This document shows, piece after piece, positions 1-7,451 of a DNA stretch of 15,291 bases. Origin of the DNA: DATESZ01 sp035283845 (GTDB lineage Bacteria > Desulfobacterota > Syntrophia > Syntrophales > JACQWR01); NCBI GenBank assembly GCA_035283845.1, contig DATESZ010000168.1, forward strand, positions 1 to 15,291. Reading direction: 5' to 3'. The notes beneath the pieces were generated by a model. That model was not told the origin of the DNA. It searched no databases and worked only from the letters and a program-made list of their open reading frames with translations. A program made the translations under genes and the position numbers. The stretch's first letter is position 1, and each line of letters starts with the position of its first letter.

Positions 1-293
1 TGATCGGTGGCGGCGATGGGGAGCCGAGACAGCATTATGGAGGAAAGGGACCAGAAAACCCAAGAGAAGGGGGGTACAAAAGGAGATGTATCCGGTCCCG
101 GGCATAAGGCATCCATAATCCGGCAATCTTTATCGGTGAAGACAGTCACGGAGTGAGAGACGAACTTGTGAATTGAATTTCAGTCACTAATCGAAGAGCG
201 GCTTACCTGGCCGGTACGAGCCGTTCCGTTGGGAGGGGGTGGCCTTAATGGCCACTTCCTACCGGATTCGTATACGTTTCAATTTTTTTCTGT
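1..293. other. Upstream non-coding region (left edge)
   Basis: I see no gene that can be supported here. Two forward frames are open from the left edge: one ends at a TAA at 105-107, the other at a TAA at 116-118. Either could be the last residues of a gene starting outside the window, but both are short and of odd composition (Gly-rich or Arg/Trp-rich). The stretch 118-230 shows nothing I recognise. Positions 231-263 hold a stem-loop that is listed separately. An 8-bp palindrome (CGTATACG, 269-276) and a run of seven T (283-289) lie just before the first gene. No convincing -35/-10 pair was found for the downstream operon. Confidence 0.4.
231..263 (+). other. Stem-loop upstream of the response regulator
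   Basis: Positions 234-244 pair with 250-260 around the 5-nt loop TTAAT. This gives 11 consecutive pairs, two of them G-U, with a perfect core GTGGCC/GGCCAC. Two more G-C pairs (231-232 with 262-263) follow a single mismatch. A run of seven T lies at 283-289, about 20 nt downstream, which is too far for a standard intrinsic terminator. It may end transcription of a gene to the left or sit in the 5' leader of the regulator operon. The function is not determined. Confidence 0.4.
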
Positions 294-305
294 GTGAGGC
301 TATTT

Positions 306-995
306 ATGCGGGTTCTACTGGTTGAAGATGACGTCAAGATCGCCTCTTTCGTCGTCAAGGGGTTGCGATCGGCAGGTTATGCCGTGGACCACGCCTCGGA
401 TGGCGAGGAAGGTCTCAGCCTCGCCCTGACGGAACCTTACGATGCGGCGGTCATCGATCTCATGCTGCCCCGGAGAAATGGCTTGGCGGTGATCAAAGAG
501 ATGCGCACAGAAAAGGTGAACACCCCCGTTCTGATTCTGAGCGCAAAAGGTTCCGTGGACGATAGAGTGAAGGGTCTGGAGACCGGCGCAGACGATTATC
601 TGACGAAACCATTTGCCTTCTCGGAACTTCTGGCCCGTGTGCAGGCCCTGATCCGCAGGGCGAGCGGCGTTTCCGATCCGTCCCGGTTGAACGTCGGGGA
701 CCTGTCGGTCAATCTCCTCACCCGGGAGGTTACACGGGGTGAAAGACGCATCGACCTGCAACCCCGGGAGTTTTCGCTGCTGGAATATCTGATGCGCAAT
801 GCAGGGAGGATCGTTTCCAAGACGATGATCATGGAACACGTGTGGGACTATCATTTCGATCCCCAGACCAACGTGGTGGAGGCCAGAATCAGCAGGTTGC
901 GAGACAAGATCGACAGAGATACCAATCAAAAACTGATCCATACCATTCGGGGAGCGGGATATGTCCTTAAAGAAACACGTTCGCTTCCGGAATAG
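306..995 (+). CDS. OmpR/PhoB-family response regulator
   Basis: This is a two-component response regulator, a cytoplasmic DNA-binding transcription factor of 229 residues. The receiver domain (about 1-115) shows the acidic pocket E7-D8-D9, the phospho-acceptor D51 in the motif VIDLML, S79 in the conserved Ser/Thr position and K101 in the motif LTKPF. The C-terminal winged helix (about 130-225) carries the family pattern LQPREFSLLEYL and ends with IRGAGYVL. I chose the ATG at 306 rather than the in-frame GTG at 294 because a GAGG Shine-Dalgarno at 296-299 is correctly spaced for 306 and would lie inside the longer reading. The end overlaps the kinase gene by 35 nt, so the two are translationally coupled. 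Its likely target is the htrA gene that follows, but this is inferred from position only. The exact orthologue (CpxR-like or other) cannot be assigned. Confidence 0.95.
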   Translation: MRVLLVEDDVKIASFVVKGLRSAGYAVDHASDGEEGLSLALTEPYDAAVIDLMLPRRNGLAVIKEMRTEKVNTPVLILSAKGSVDDRVKGLETGADDYLTKPFAFSELLARVQALIRRASGVSDPSRLNVGDLSVNLLTREVTRGERRIDLQPREFSLLEYLMRNAGRIVSKTMIMEHVWDYHFDPQTNVVEARISRLRDKIDRDTNQKLIHTIRGAGYVLKETRSLPE

Positions 996-2433
996 CCTCA
1001 CCTTCCGCCTGACCCTTTGGTACGCCGGCATCTTCGCGGCGTCCTCCTTTGTCGCCTTCTTCCTGTTTTACACGCTCATCACCTCCGTGATCCAGGAAAA
1101 AACGGATCAGGATCTGTTGAGTCAGGCGGGTCAGTTTTCGGCGGTTTTGCGGGGACGCGGGATCGGTGCGGTCGAAAACCTCGCCTTATTCGAAGCCCAG
1201 GCGGCCGGGGAAAAAAAAGTCTTTTTGCGTCTTCTCTACCCAACCGGCCAGGCCTTTTCCTCGTCCAACATGTCCTACTGGCAGGACGTCGCCATCCGTA
1301 AAGAGGCGATCGAGCAACTGCTTGGCGGCGCCGAAAGGGTAATCGAAACAGTCACCCTGTCCACCCGCAAGGACCATGTGCGCATCCTTTACGCCATGAT
1401 CGGCCCCGGCATCATCCTTCAGGTAGGCCAGTCCATGGAAAATTACATGCGCATCATTGGCGCCTTCCGGGGGATTTTTCTCGCCGTGATGGCCCTGCTC
1501 ATCGGCTTGGCGACGGGGATCGGCTGGTTTATGGCCCGCCGGGCGGTTTCGGGTGTAGAGGCGATCACCAGAACCGCGCAGGGCATCTCCGGGGGTACCC
1601 TCGAAAAGAGGGTCCCCGTGAAGGACCGGGGCGACGAGATCGATCAACTGGCAATGACCTTCAATCAGATGCTGGACCGCATCCAGTCGCTCGTCGCCGA
1701 GATCCGGCAAATGGGAGATGACATAGCCCATGACCTGAAGAACCCGCTTACCCGGATCCGGGGCATGGCGGAGATCGCGTTGACTACGGGACAATCAAAG
1801 GCTGATTATGAAACTATGGCGGCAAGCGCCATCGAGGAATGCGACCGTCTCCTGGATATCATCAATACCATGTTGATGATATCGAAGACAGAGGCGGGTG
1901 TGGAGAAACCGTCCCAAAAAAAGATTGATCTGGTGAGTCTTGTCCGGGAAGCCTGCGAACTTTTCGTCACAACGGCCGAAGACAGGGGGTTAACCCTGTC
2001 CTGCAATGTTCCGGAGAGATGCGTCATTGCTGGAGACACCCGGATGATCCAGCGCCTTCTCTCGAATCTCCTTGACAATGCGATCAAGTACACCTCCGCA
2101 GGGGGCGGTGTGGCGGTCTCGCTTTCACAAATCGAAGGATGGGGTGCAACCATGATGGTCAAAGACACCGGGGTCGGCATTTGCGCCGATGATCTGCCCC
2201 GCATTTTCGAGCGCTTCTACCGGGGAGACCGGAGTCGCTCCGAGCCGGGAACCGGACTTGGACTCAGCCTGGCCAGGGCCATTGCCCGCGCCCATGGCGG
2301 GGATATAACGGTGAAAAGCCGCGTCCACGGGGGGAGCGTCTTTACCGTGACGCTCCCGTTTTCGGGAAAAAATGCCTTCACCGGGGACGGGGCGTCGCCC
2401 TCGTTTGACAACCTTCCTTTCCCTCCGGATTGA
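961..2433 (+). CDS. HAMP-domain sensor histidine kinase
   Basis: This is a membrane-bound sensor kinase of 490 residues and the cognate partner of the overlapping regulator. It has a first membrane segment at about 16-42, a periplasmic sensor region of about 120 residues, a second membrane segment at about 168-192, and a HAMP linker at about 190-243. The dimerisation helix carries the phosphorylated H257 in the motif AHDLKNP. The ATPase domain shows the N box LDNAIKY (N373), the G1 box DTGVG (402-406), the F box RIFERFYR (414-421) and the G2 box GTGLGL (430-435). All catalytic boxes are intact. The start at 961 has a GGGGAG Shine-Dalgarno at 949-954, inside the regulator gene. The sensor region shows no recognised ligand domain, so the stimulus is unknown. 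A stimulus in the cell envelope is likely given the neighbouring protease. Confidence 0.95.
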   Translation: MSLKKHVRFRNSLTFRLTLWYAGIFAASSFVAFFLFYTLITSVIQEKTDQDLLSQAGQFSAVLRGRGIGAVENLALFEAQAAGEKKVFLRLLYPTGQAFSSSNMSYWQDVAIRKEAIEQLLGGAERVIETVTLSTRKDHVRILYAMIGPGIILQVGQSMENYMRIIGAFRGIFLAVMALLIGLATGIGWFMARRAVSGVEAITRTAQGISGGTLEKRVPVKDRGDEIDQLAMTFNQMLDRIQSLVAEIRQMGDDIAHDLKNPLTRIRGMAEIALTTGQSKADYETMAASAIEECDRLLDIINTMLMISKTEAGVEKPSQKKIDLVSLVREACELFVTTAEDRGLTLSCNVPERCVIAGDTRMIQRLLSNLLDNAIKYTSAGGGVAVSLSQIEGWGATMMVKDTGVGICADDLPRIFERFYRGDRSRSEPGTGLGLSLARAIARAHGGDITVKSRVHGGSVFTVTLPFSGKNAFTGDGASPSFDNLPFPPD

Positions 2434-2507
2434 GCGCACCTGCCACGCGCCGTTCCAACATTACCAAACGGTCATCTTCGCATCATCCTCCCGTTAAGTT
2501 CGATCCT

Positions 2508-2560
2508 TATAATGGGTCTCAAAGAGGGGCTGTCATCAGCCCAAGATCGCAACAAGGAGG
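2508..2560 (+). promoter_or_regulatory. -10 element and strong Shine-Dalgarno of the protease gene
   Basis: A perfect TATAAT lies at 2508-2513 in the 134-nt gap between the kinase and the protease gene. No good -35 hexamer sits 16-18 nt upstream, which is what an activator-dependent promoter looks like and would fit control by the adjacent response regulator. That control is an inference. A full AAGGAGG Shine-Dalgarno occupies 2554-2560, 7 nt before the ATG at 2568, and predicts efficient translation. Confidence 0.5.
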
Positions 2561-2567
2561 ATAAGTC

Positions 2568-4034
2568 ATGAAACAGAGAGGAAATATCAAGATAGTACTG
2601 ATCGCCCTGCTTTTGGCGGGTGCGATCGCCGGATTCGGTTACGGGATGACCTTGACCACAAAAACCGGAGAGGCGCAGAATGCCCTACCGGCAGCAGTTT
2701 CTGCCGGATCGCCCATGGTGCCGGGTAATTTCAGTGACCTGGCCGAAAGGGTTCGGCCCAGCGTGGTCAATATTCAGGTCAGTAAAAAGGTGAAGAGCAT
2801 CGGATTTGAGAGATTCGGGGGAAACCCCTTCGGAGACGGGAATCCCTTTGGGGAGTTCTTCGGTCCTTTCGTAGGCCCCAGGGGCAATGCCCCCGAGAGG
2901 AGACAGCAGGGCGTGGGCTCTGGCTTCATCATGAGCAGGGAGGGGTACATCCTGACCAATAACCATGTGGTCGAGGACGCCGATCAGATCAAGGTGAAGC
3001 TGGCTGATGGGAAGGAGTTCGATGGGAAAATCATAGGCAGGGATCCCAAGACCGACCTGGCCCTCATCAAGATCCAGGCGGCATCGGATCTTCCGGCTCT
3101 CAAGCTGGGAAACTCGGATGATTTGAAAGTGGGCAACTGGGTCGTGGCCGTCGGAAGTCCCTTCGGGCTGGAACAGACAGTGACCGCAGGGATCGTCAGT
3201 GCCAAGGGACGGGTGATCGGCTCCGGTCCCTATGACAACTTCATCCAGACCGACGCCTCCATTAACCCCGGCAACAGCGGCGGCCCCCTGATCAACTTGC
3301 AGGGAGAGGTCGTGGGTATCAGCACGGCCATCATCGCCTCTGGCCAGGGGATCGGGTTTGCGATCCCGATCAACATGGCCAAGGAGGTTGCCCCCCAGCT
3401 TCAGAAGACGGGACACGTTACTCGGGGATTTCTTGGCGTCACCATTCAGGATTTGACTCCGGAACTGGCAAAATCGCTCGGCCTCAAGGAGGGCAAAGGC
3501 GCCCTCGTCTCTCAGGTGGCTTCGGGTGGACCGGCCGACAAGGCGGGGATTGAGCAGGGGGATGTCATCATAAACTTCGACGGCCGGCCGATCGGCGACT
3601 CGAAGGATCTGCCGCGGATCGTCGCCTCGATGCCAGTGGGAAAAACAGTCGCGGTGAAGCTGCTCCGGGGCGGGAAAGAGGTCGGTTGCCAGGCAAAGGT
3701 CAGCGAAATGGAGGAGGCGAGCACATCCGAAGCGGCGAAAAACCCCTCCCATCCCACTCTGGGGGTTACGGTGCAGAATTTGACGCCGCAGGTCGCACGG
3801 GAACTCGGCCTGAAGAAAAGCGGCGGTGTGTTAGTGACCGAGGTTGAGCCCTACAGCCCGGCAGCGGAAGCCATGATCCAGGTCGGAGACGTCATTCAAA
3901 CAGTCAACCGGAAACCGGTCAAGAATGTGGATGATTTCATGAAGATTGTCGAAAAAACCAAGGGCGACGAGAGCCTCCTGCTGCTCGTCCAGCGGGGAAC
4001 AAACAGCCTGTTTGCCGCTGTGACGCCCAGGTAA
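2568..4034 (+). CDS. htrA: HtrA/DegP (Do-like) periplasmic serine protease
   Basis: This is a periplasmic protease/chaperone of 488 residues that degrades misfolded envelope proteins. An N-terminal signal or anchor segment (about 7-27) precedes the protease domain. The catalytic triad is complete: H133 in the motif TNNHVV, D163 in KTDLALI and S237 in NPGNSGGP. A Gly/Phe-rich segment at 84-105, with the near-repeat NPFGDGNPFG, lies where the regulatory LA loop of DegP is found. Two PDZ domains follow (about 287-378 and 397-486), the two-PDZ layout and length typical of DegP/DegQ/MucD. It has its own promoter-like site and Shine-Dalgarno and is closed by a terminator hairpin at 4047-4096. Its position after a sensor kinase and regulator suggests it is their stress-induced output. 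Whether it is closer to DegP or to MucD cannot be decided here. Confidence 0.97.
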   Translation: MKQRGNIKIVLIALLLAGAIAGFGYGMTLTTKTGEAQNALPAAVSAGSPMVPGNFSDLAERVRPSVVNIQVSKKVKSIGFERFGGNPFGDGNPFGEFFGPFVGPRGNAPERRQQGVGSGFIMSREGYILTNNHVVEDADQIKVKLADGKEFDGKIIGRDPKTDLALIKIQAASDLPALKLGNSDDLKVGNWVVAVGSPFGLEQTVTAGIVSAKGRVIGSGPYDNFIQTDASINPGNSGGPLINLQGEVVGISTAIIASGQGIGFAIPINMAKEVAPQLQKTGHVTRGFLGVTIQDLTPELAKSLGLKEGKGALVSQVASGGPADKAGIEQGDVIINFDGRPIGDSKDLPRIVASMPVGKTVAVKLLRGGKEVGCQAKVSEMEEASTSEAAKNPSHPTLGVTVQNLTPQVARELGLKKSGGVLVTEVEPYSPAAEAMIQVGDVIQTVNRKPVKNVDDFMKIVEKTKGDESLLLLVQRGTNSLFAAVTPR

Positions 4035-4046
4035 GAGAACTGCTTT

Positions 4047-4096
4047 AAGCGCCCTGTTGACGGGTGGGCAGCCTCCCGTCAATACGGCGCTTTCTT
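4047..4096 (+). terminator. Intrinsic terminator after htrA
   Basis: This is a two-part stem. AAGCGCC (4047-4053) pairs with GGCGCTT (4086-4092), and the inner TTGACGGG (4057-4064) pairs perfectly with CCCGTCAA (4075-4082). A 3-by-3 internal loop separates the two parts and the apical loop is 10 nt. The T-rich tail TTTCTT (4091-4096) follows at once. It starts 13 nt after the protease stop codon. Confidence 0.8.
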
Positions 4097-4203
4097 GAAA
4101 CGGCATTTGCCCAATTTGCCCAGAACCCACCTAAGCAAATAATATTAAAGAAGCTATTTGATATTACCATCCCTTTTTTCTTTCAAGTTTTCCATTAGAT
4201 AAT

Positions 4204-4233
4204 TTGCGAAAGAACCAAAATTTCTGATATAGT
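4204..4233 (+). promoter_or_regulatory. Extended -10 promoter for the HD-GYP operon
   Basis: TTGCGA at 4204-4209 is followed after 18 nt by TATAGT at 4228-4233. The -10 is preceded by the extended element TG-N (4225-4227). Transcription would begin near 4240. This also decides the start of the next gene, because the in-frame ATG at 4234 would lie at or before the transcription start, whereas the ATG at 4264 has a leader and a Shine-Dalgarno. Confidence 0.6.
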
Positions 4234-4263
4234 ATGGTCTGTAGCATCACAGTGGAGAAATTG

Positions 4264-5196
4264 ATGATAATATCAACGGCAAGAGAGATGTACTCAGATA
4301 CAATTCAATATCTTAATTATGTCAAGGAGAGGATTAATGCAAAAAACTCCTTCGATCTTGAACCAGCCGTCCATATAATCGAAAGAATAGTCGATGAACC
4401 AGGCGCGATCCAAAATATTTTTCCTCTGTCCATGAAGGACTTTCAAATAGAAGATGACATTCTTCCACATCAAACAAACGACATGATTTACACTCTCAAG
4501 ATCGGCATCGGTCTTAAATATTCAAGGTCACAACTTATTGAATTGGGTCTGTCTGCCTTACTGCATGATTTAGGCATGTTCATGCTTCCAAAAGATATCC
4601 TGGATAAACCTGGAAAACTGATACCGTCAGAAATAGACGTCATGAGGTCGCATGTTGGATATGGAAGAGATATCTTATTCCGCTTCGAGAAGGAACATCC
4701 TTTTCTTCCTGAAGTGGCTTATCAACATCATGAACGGGATAACGGCTCGGGATATCCAAAGGGACTTAAGAGCGCAGAAATACATGAATATGCGAAGATA
4801 GTCTGTTTGATGGATTGCTATGAGGCCATGACCCATAACCGGCCCCACAGAAAAGCACTTAATCAAACATTTTCAGCCAAGGAGTTGTTGATCGAGATTA
4901 AAAAAATTGGATCTCAGTCCAATATCGTCAGGACTTTTCTTGAAGAGATAACTTTGTACCCCGTGGGTTCTCTTGTTCGGCTTAATAACAAGAGCATTGG
5001 TGAAGTTGTTGCCACCAGTAACTCTAATCCTCTAAAGCCCGATGTCAATATCCTCTTCGATCACCAGGGAAACAGGGTCAGGGGGGAACAAATTATCAGA
5101 CTTAAAGAAAGCCCCATTGTTTTCATAGAAGAATACATTTCCTCGGAGGGTCTACCAGAGCATCAACTATCGTTAGCTCCGAGCGAAAAGTCCTAA
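4264..5196 (+). CDS. HD-GYP domain phosphodiesterase
   Basis: This is a probable cyclic-dinucleotide (c-di-GMP) phosphodiesterase of 310 residues, cytoplasmic with no membrane segment. An N-terminal region of about 60 residues has no recognised domain, the HD-GYP domain covers about 65-230, and a short beta-rich tail (about 230-280) is usual for the family. Metal-site residues are visible as H69, H101-D102, H130, H155-H156 and D184, and the GYP signature is GSGYP at 161-165. R193 and R196 match the phosphate-contact arginine/lysine positions. Two departures from the family pattern stand out. The residue four before H69 is Asp (D65) where three-metal enzymes have Glu, and the Lys of the HDxGK motif is Met (M105). 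The start is the ATG at 4264 with GGAG at 4254-4257; a longer reading from 4234 is contradicted by the promoter. It is probably the first gene of a four-gene operon. Confidence 0.9.
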   Translation: MIISTAREMYSDTIQYLNYVKERINAKNSFDLEPAVHIIERIVDEPGAIQNIFPLSMKDFQIEDDILPHQTNDMIYTLKIGIGLKYSRSQLIELGLSALLHDLGMFMLPKDILDKPGKLIPSEIDVMRSHVGYGRDILFRFEKEHPFLPEVAYQHHERDNGSGYPKGLKSAEIHEYAKIVCLMDCYEAMTHNRPHRKALNQTFSAKELLIEIKKIGSQSNIVRTFLEEITLYPVGSLVRLNNKSIGEVVATSNSNPLKPDVNILFDHQGNRVRGEQIIRLKESPIVFIEEYISSEGLPEHQLSLAPSEKS

Positions 5197-5214
5197 AAAA
5201 GAAGGGGGCAGGAC

Positions 5215-5685
5215 ATGAAGGATGAGGAGAAGACAAAAGAGCAACTCATAAATGAATTGGACGAATTACGCAAGCAGGTTGCGGATCTGTCACAATACAG
5301 TGCAGAGCGTAAGCAGATGGAAATAGAACTTCTAAACAAAAACCACGAATGTCTGGAGCTCACTTCCGAGCTGGAGCAGAAATACAGGGAGATTAAATGG
5401 CACGATGAAATTCAAATGAAATATCTGGGTGAAGTGGAGCAAAAGAAAATTTTATTGGAATACTACATCCGTTTATTGAAGAGGAAGACCATTACCTCAA
5501 GAATTTTGGCATTTGTTCTGGTGATTATTGTCGTATGCATCGGGATTGCGGCCTCCCTGGGAAAAACGGCGCAGTTCATCAAGAGTTTTTATGAATATGA
5601 TGATCTTTCTTACCGGCCCATGGATATCGAAAGGCAAGGGCACCCTCTTCCGTTGAAGACTGGGAAAGTACCGGGGAAATTGTAA
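5215..5685 (+). CDS. Coiled-coil protein with one C-terminal membrane segment
   Basis: This is a hypothetical protein of 156 residues. The first 90 residues are charged and heptad-like (ELDELRKQVADL and similar), so a long coiled coil is expected. The opening resembles the linker helix often seen between PAS modules of deltaproteobacterial sensor kinases, but no kinase or PAS domain is present. One membrane segment at about 95-115 is followed by a polar tail of about 40 residues. The gene starts 18 nt after the HD-GYP stop codon, with AAGGGGG at 5202-5208 as Shine-Dalgarno, so it is very likely co-transcribed with it. It could be a membrane tether or scaffold for the HD-GYP protein or the downstream enzymes; this is inference. 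I do not recognise a named family. Confidence 0.75.
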   Translation: MKDEEKTKEQLINELDELRKQVADLSQYSAERKQMEIELLNKNHECLELTSELEQKYREIKWHDEIQMKYLGEVEQKKILLEYYIRLLKRKTITSRILAFVLVIIVVCIGIAASLGKTAQFIKSFYEYDDLSYRPMDIERQGHPLPLKTGKVPGKL

Positions 5686-5750
5686 AGTCAGTATCTTCGA
5701 ACAGCTCGCTGGATTAAATAGTAGCTCAAAAGATTATTGAGGGAAGAAAA

Positions 5751-7451
5751 ATGATCGTATCGGAAGATTATACGCACTTTAGTTATGATGAAAAGGATTT
5801 AGAGGCGGATGACAGAGTTCCTTATTGGTTTTACGCTGCCGGGCATACACCACCAGGCATGTCTCATAAACCATTTTATGAATGGACTTGGATGAATCAC
5901 TGCAGTCGCGGTTTTCGTTACGCAGCAGAAAAACTCTCTTTACCCTATACCCTGGGCACCGACCATAGATCGTACCATGGCTATGAAATAGTGAGAGTTG
6001 CCGTTCCCGACGCGGAACTGAAGAAAAGGCGCAGTGAAGGATTCCGTGAAAGCATTAAAACCTTTTTAGATAATTATGATGTGCGGTGGGACAATGCCTG
6101 TCAGGAACTTATGGGATACTATAAAGAATTAAAAAATTTCGATGCCGAGAAAGCCACTTGGTTCGAACTGGAATTGATTCTGGAAAAATTGTTGGAGGTT
6201 GACCAGCGGATGTGGGAGATCCACATGTATTTCGGTTGCGGTTTGGGGGCGGTATATCTACTGTTTGAGGATATTTGCCGCGAATTGCTGCAACTTGAAG
6301 ATACAGACACTTTATTCCACAACTTGATGGGAGGCTTTGACAATAAGCTGAATGAAGTTGAGAAAAAATTATTTCTTCTCTCCCGGAGAGTAAAAGAGCT
6401 GGCGTTATCAGACTTGTTTGCAGCATATAAAGGTATGGAAGTTCTTTCTAAACTTGAAGAGAGTGAAAGCGGAAAACAGTGGTTGAAGGAGTTTAACGAG
6501 TTCCTCTGGGATGACGGCTGGCGTACAACATACATTTTTGAATATGAACCAAGCTGGATAGAGGACCCTGCTCCGGCATTGGGAAGCATACGCCAATACC
6601 TAAAATGCGTAAACTTTGTATTGGATGAAATGGCGCCCAAAATTGTCAACGAGCGAATGGAGGCGGAAGAAGAGATCTTAAGACGGGTCTCAATTGACCG
6701 CAGGGGGTGGTTTAAATCCCTTATGGTCTGTGCTCAGAAATACAACAGTTGGAACGAGAGTCATGAATATTACTGCGAACTCTATTGCTATGCCATAACT
6801 CGCCATATCCTGCTGAAGATTGGACAACGGCTGCTTAGGGCCGGAACAATAGACAAGGCCGATGATGTCCTTTTCCTGGTGCCTGAAGAACTGCATAAGG
6901 GGTTATCAGATGCTTCAACATACAGGCTTCAACGGACTGTTCATAGGCGTCGCCGGCAATGGCTGGAAAACAACAAGATAGTTCCTCCTCCTATGCTTGG
7001 AAGGGTCAGCATTGAGGAAGCCGGCCGACTACTTTTCGAAGGACGTGAGCCATTTATCACAAAAGTGTCTATTGGTGATGTTGTTTCCCCTGTACCGGGA
7101 TCGAATGCCGATCTTTTCGGTTTGTCCGCATCGCCGGGCATTGTAGAAGGACCCGCCCGCGTTATTTTTTCACCCGATGACATAGGGGAAGTAAAAGAAG
7201 GTGAGATACTCGTTACGCCGTCAACATCGGCCCCCTGGGTCTCCGTCTTCTCACTGATCAAAGGTGTGGTGACCGACAGGGGAGGTACATTGTCTCATGC
7301 GGCTATTCAGGGCAGGCAGTTCGGCATACCGGTTGTTGGCAATGTCGTCGAAGGCACTTCGAAAATAAAGACGGGGCAGCGGATCAAAGTCGATGGTAAC
7401 TTGGGGCTGGTTTACATTTTAAAGGAGGATGAAAAATGGCAACAGAAGTAA
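5751..7451 (+). CDS. PEP-utilising swivelling-domain protein (phenylphosphate synthase subunit 1-like)
   Basis: This is a soluble protein of 566 residues. Residues about 455-555 form the PEP-utilising enzyme 'swivelling' phosphohistidine domain, with SASPGIVEGPARV, a VTPSTSAPW segment and the signature GGTLSHAA. H516 would carry the phosphate. The first 450 residues are mostly helical and resemble the middle region of PEP-synthase-like and rifampin-phosphotransferase-like proteins (for example DVLFLVPEEL at 372-381). The ATP-grasp nucleotide/pyruvate-binding domain of those enzymes is absent, and there is no C-terminal PEP-binding barrel. This cut-down layout and size match the histidine-bearing subunit of phenylphosphate synthase, as I recall it, where ATP-grasp activity comes from a second polypeptide. 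No such partner lies in the window. The start at 5751 has GAGGGA at 5739-5744. The stop overlaps the next gene by 16 nt. A role in phosphorylating a small substrate is inferred; the substrate is unknown. Confidence 0.8.
   Translation: MIVSEDYTHFSYDEKDLEADDRVPYWFYAAGHTPPGMSHKPFYEWTWMNHCSRGFRYAAEKLSLPYTLGTDHRSYHGYEIVRVAVPDAELKKRRSEGFRESIKTFLDNYDVRWDNACQELMGYYKELKNFDAEKATWFELELILEKLLEVDQRMWEIHMYFGCGLGAVYLLFEDICRELLQLEDTDTLFHNLMGGFDNKLNEVEKKLFLLSRRVKELALSDLFAAYKGMEVLSKLEESESGKQWLKEFNEFLWDDGWRTTYIFEYEPSWIEDPAPALGSIRQYLKCVNFVLDEMAPKIVNERMEAEEEILRRVSIDRRGWFKSLMVCAQKYNSWNESHEYYCELYCYAITRHILLKIGQRLLRAGTIDKADDVLFLVPEELHKGLSDASTYRLQRTVHRRRRQWLENNKIVPPPMLGRVSIEEAGRLLFEGREPFITKVSIGDVVSPVPGSNADLFGLSASPGIVEGPARVIFSPDDIGEVKEGEILVTPSTSAPWVSVFSLIKGVVTDRGGTLSHAAIQGRQFGIPVVGNVVEGTSKIKTGQRIKVDGNLGLVYILKEDEKWQQK

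Noticed and set aside
315..1031. Minus-strand open frame of 238 residues opposite the response regulator
   Set aside because: It is a shadow of the regulator gene with no start signal or motif of its own.
2685..3752. Minus-strand open frame of 355 residues opposite the protease gene
   Set aside because: It lies wholly within htrA, whose catalytic triad and PDZ domains are unmistakable. Long antisense frames are expected in GC-rich coding DNA.
4234..4263. Ten-residue longer start for the HD-GYP gene
   Set aside because: The ATG at 4234 directly follows the -10 element and precedes the expected transcription start. The ATG at 4264 has a well-spaced GGAG.
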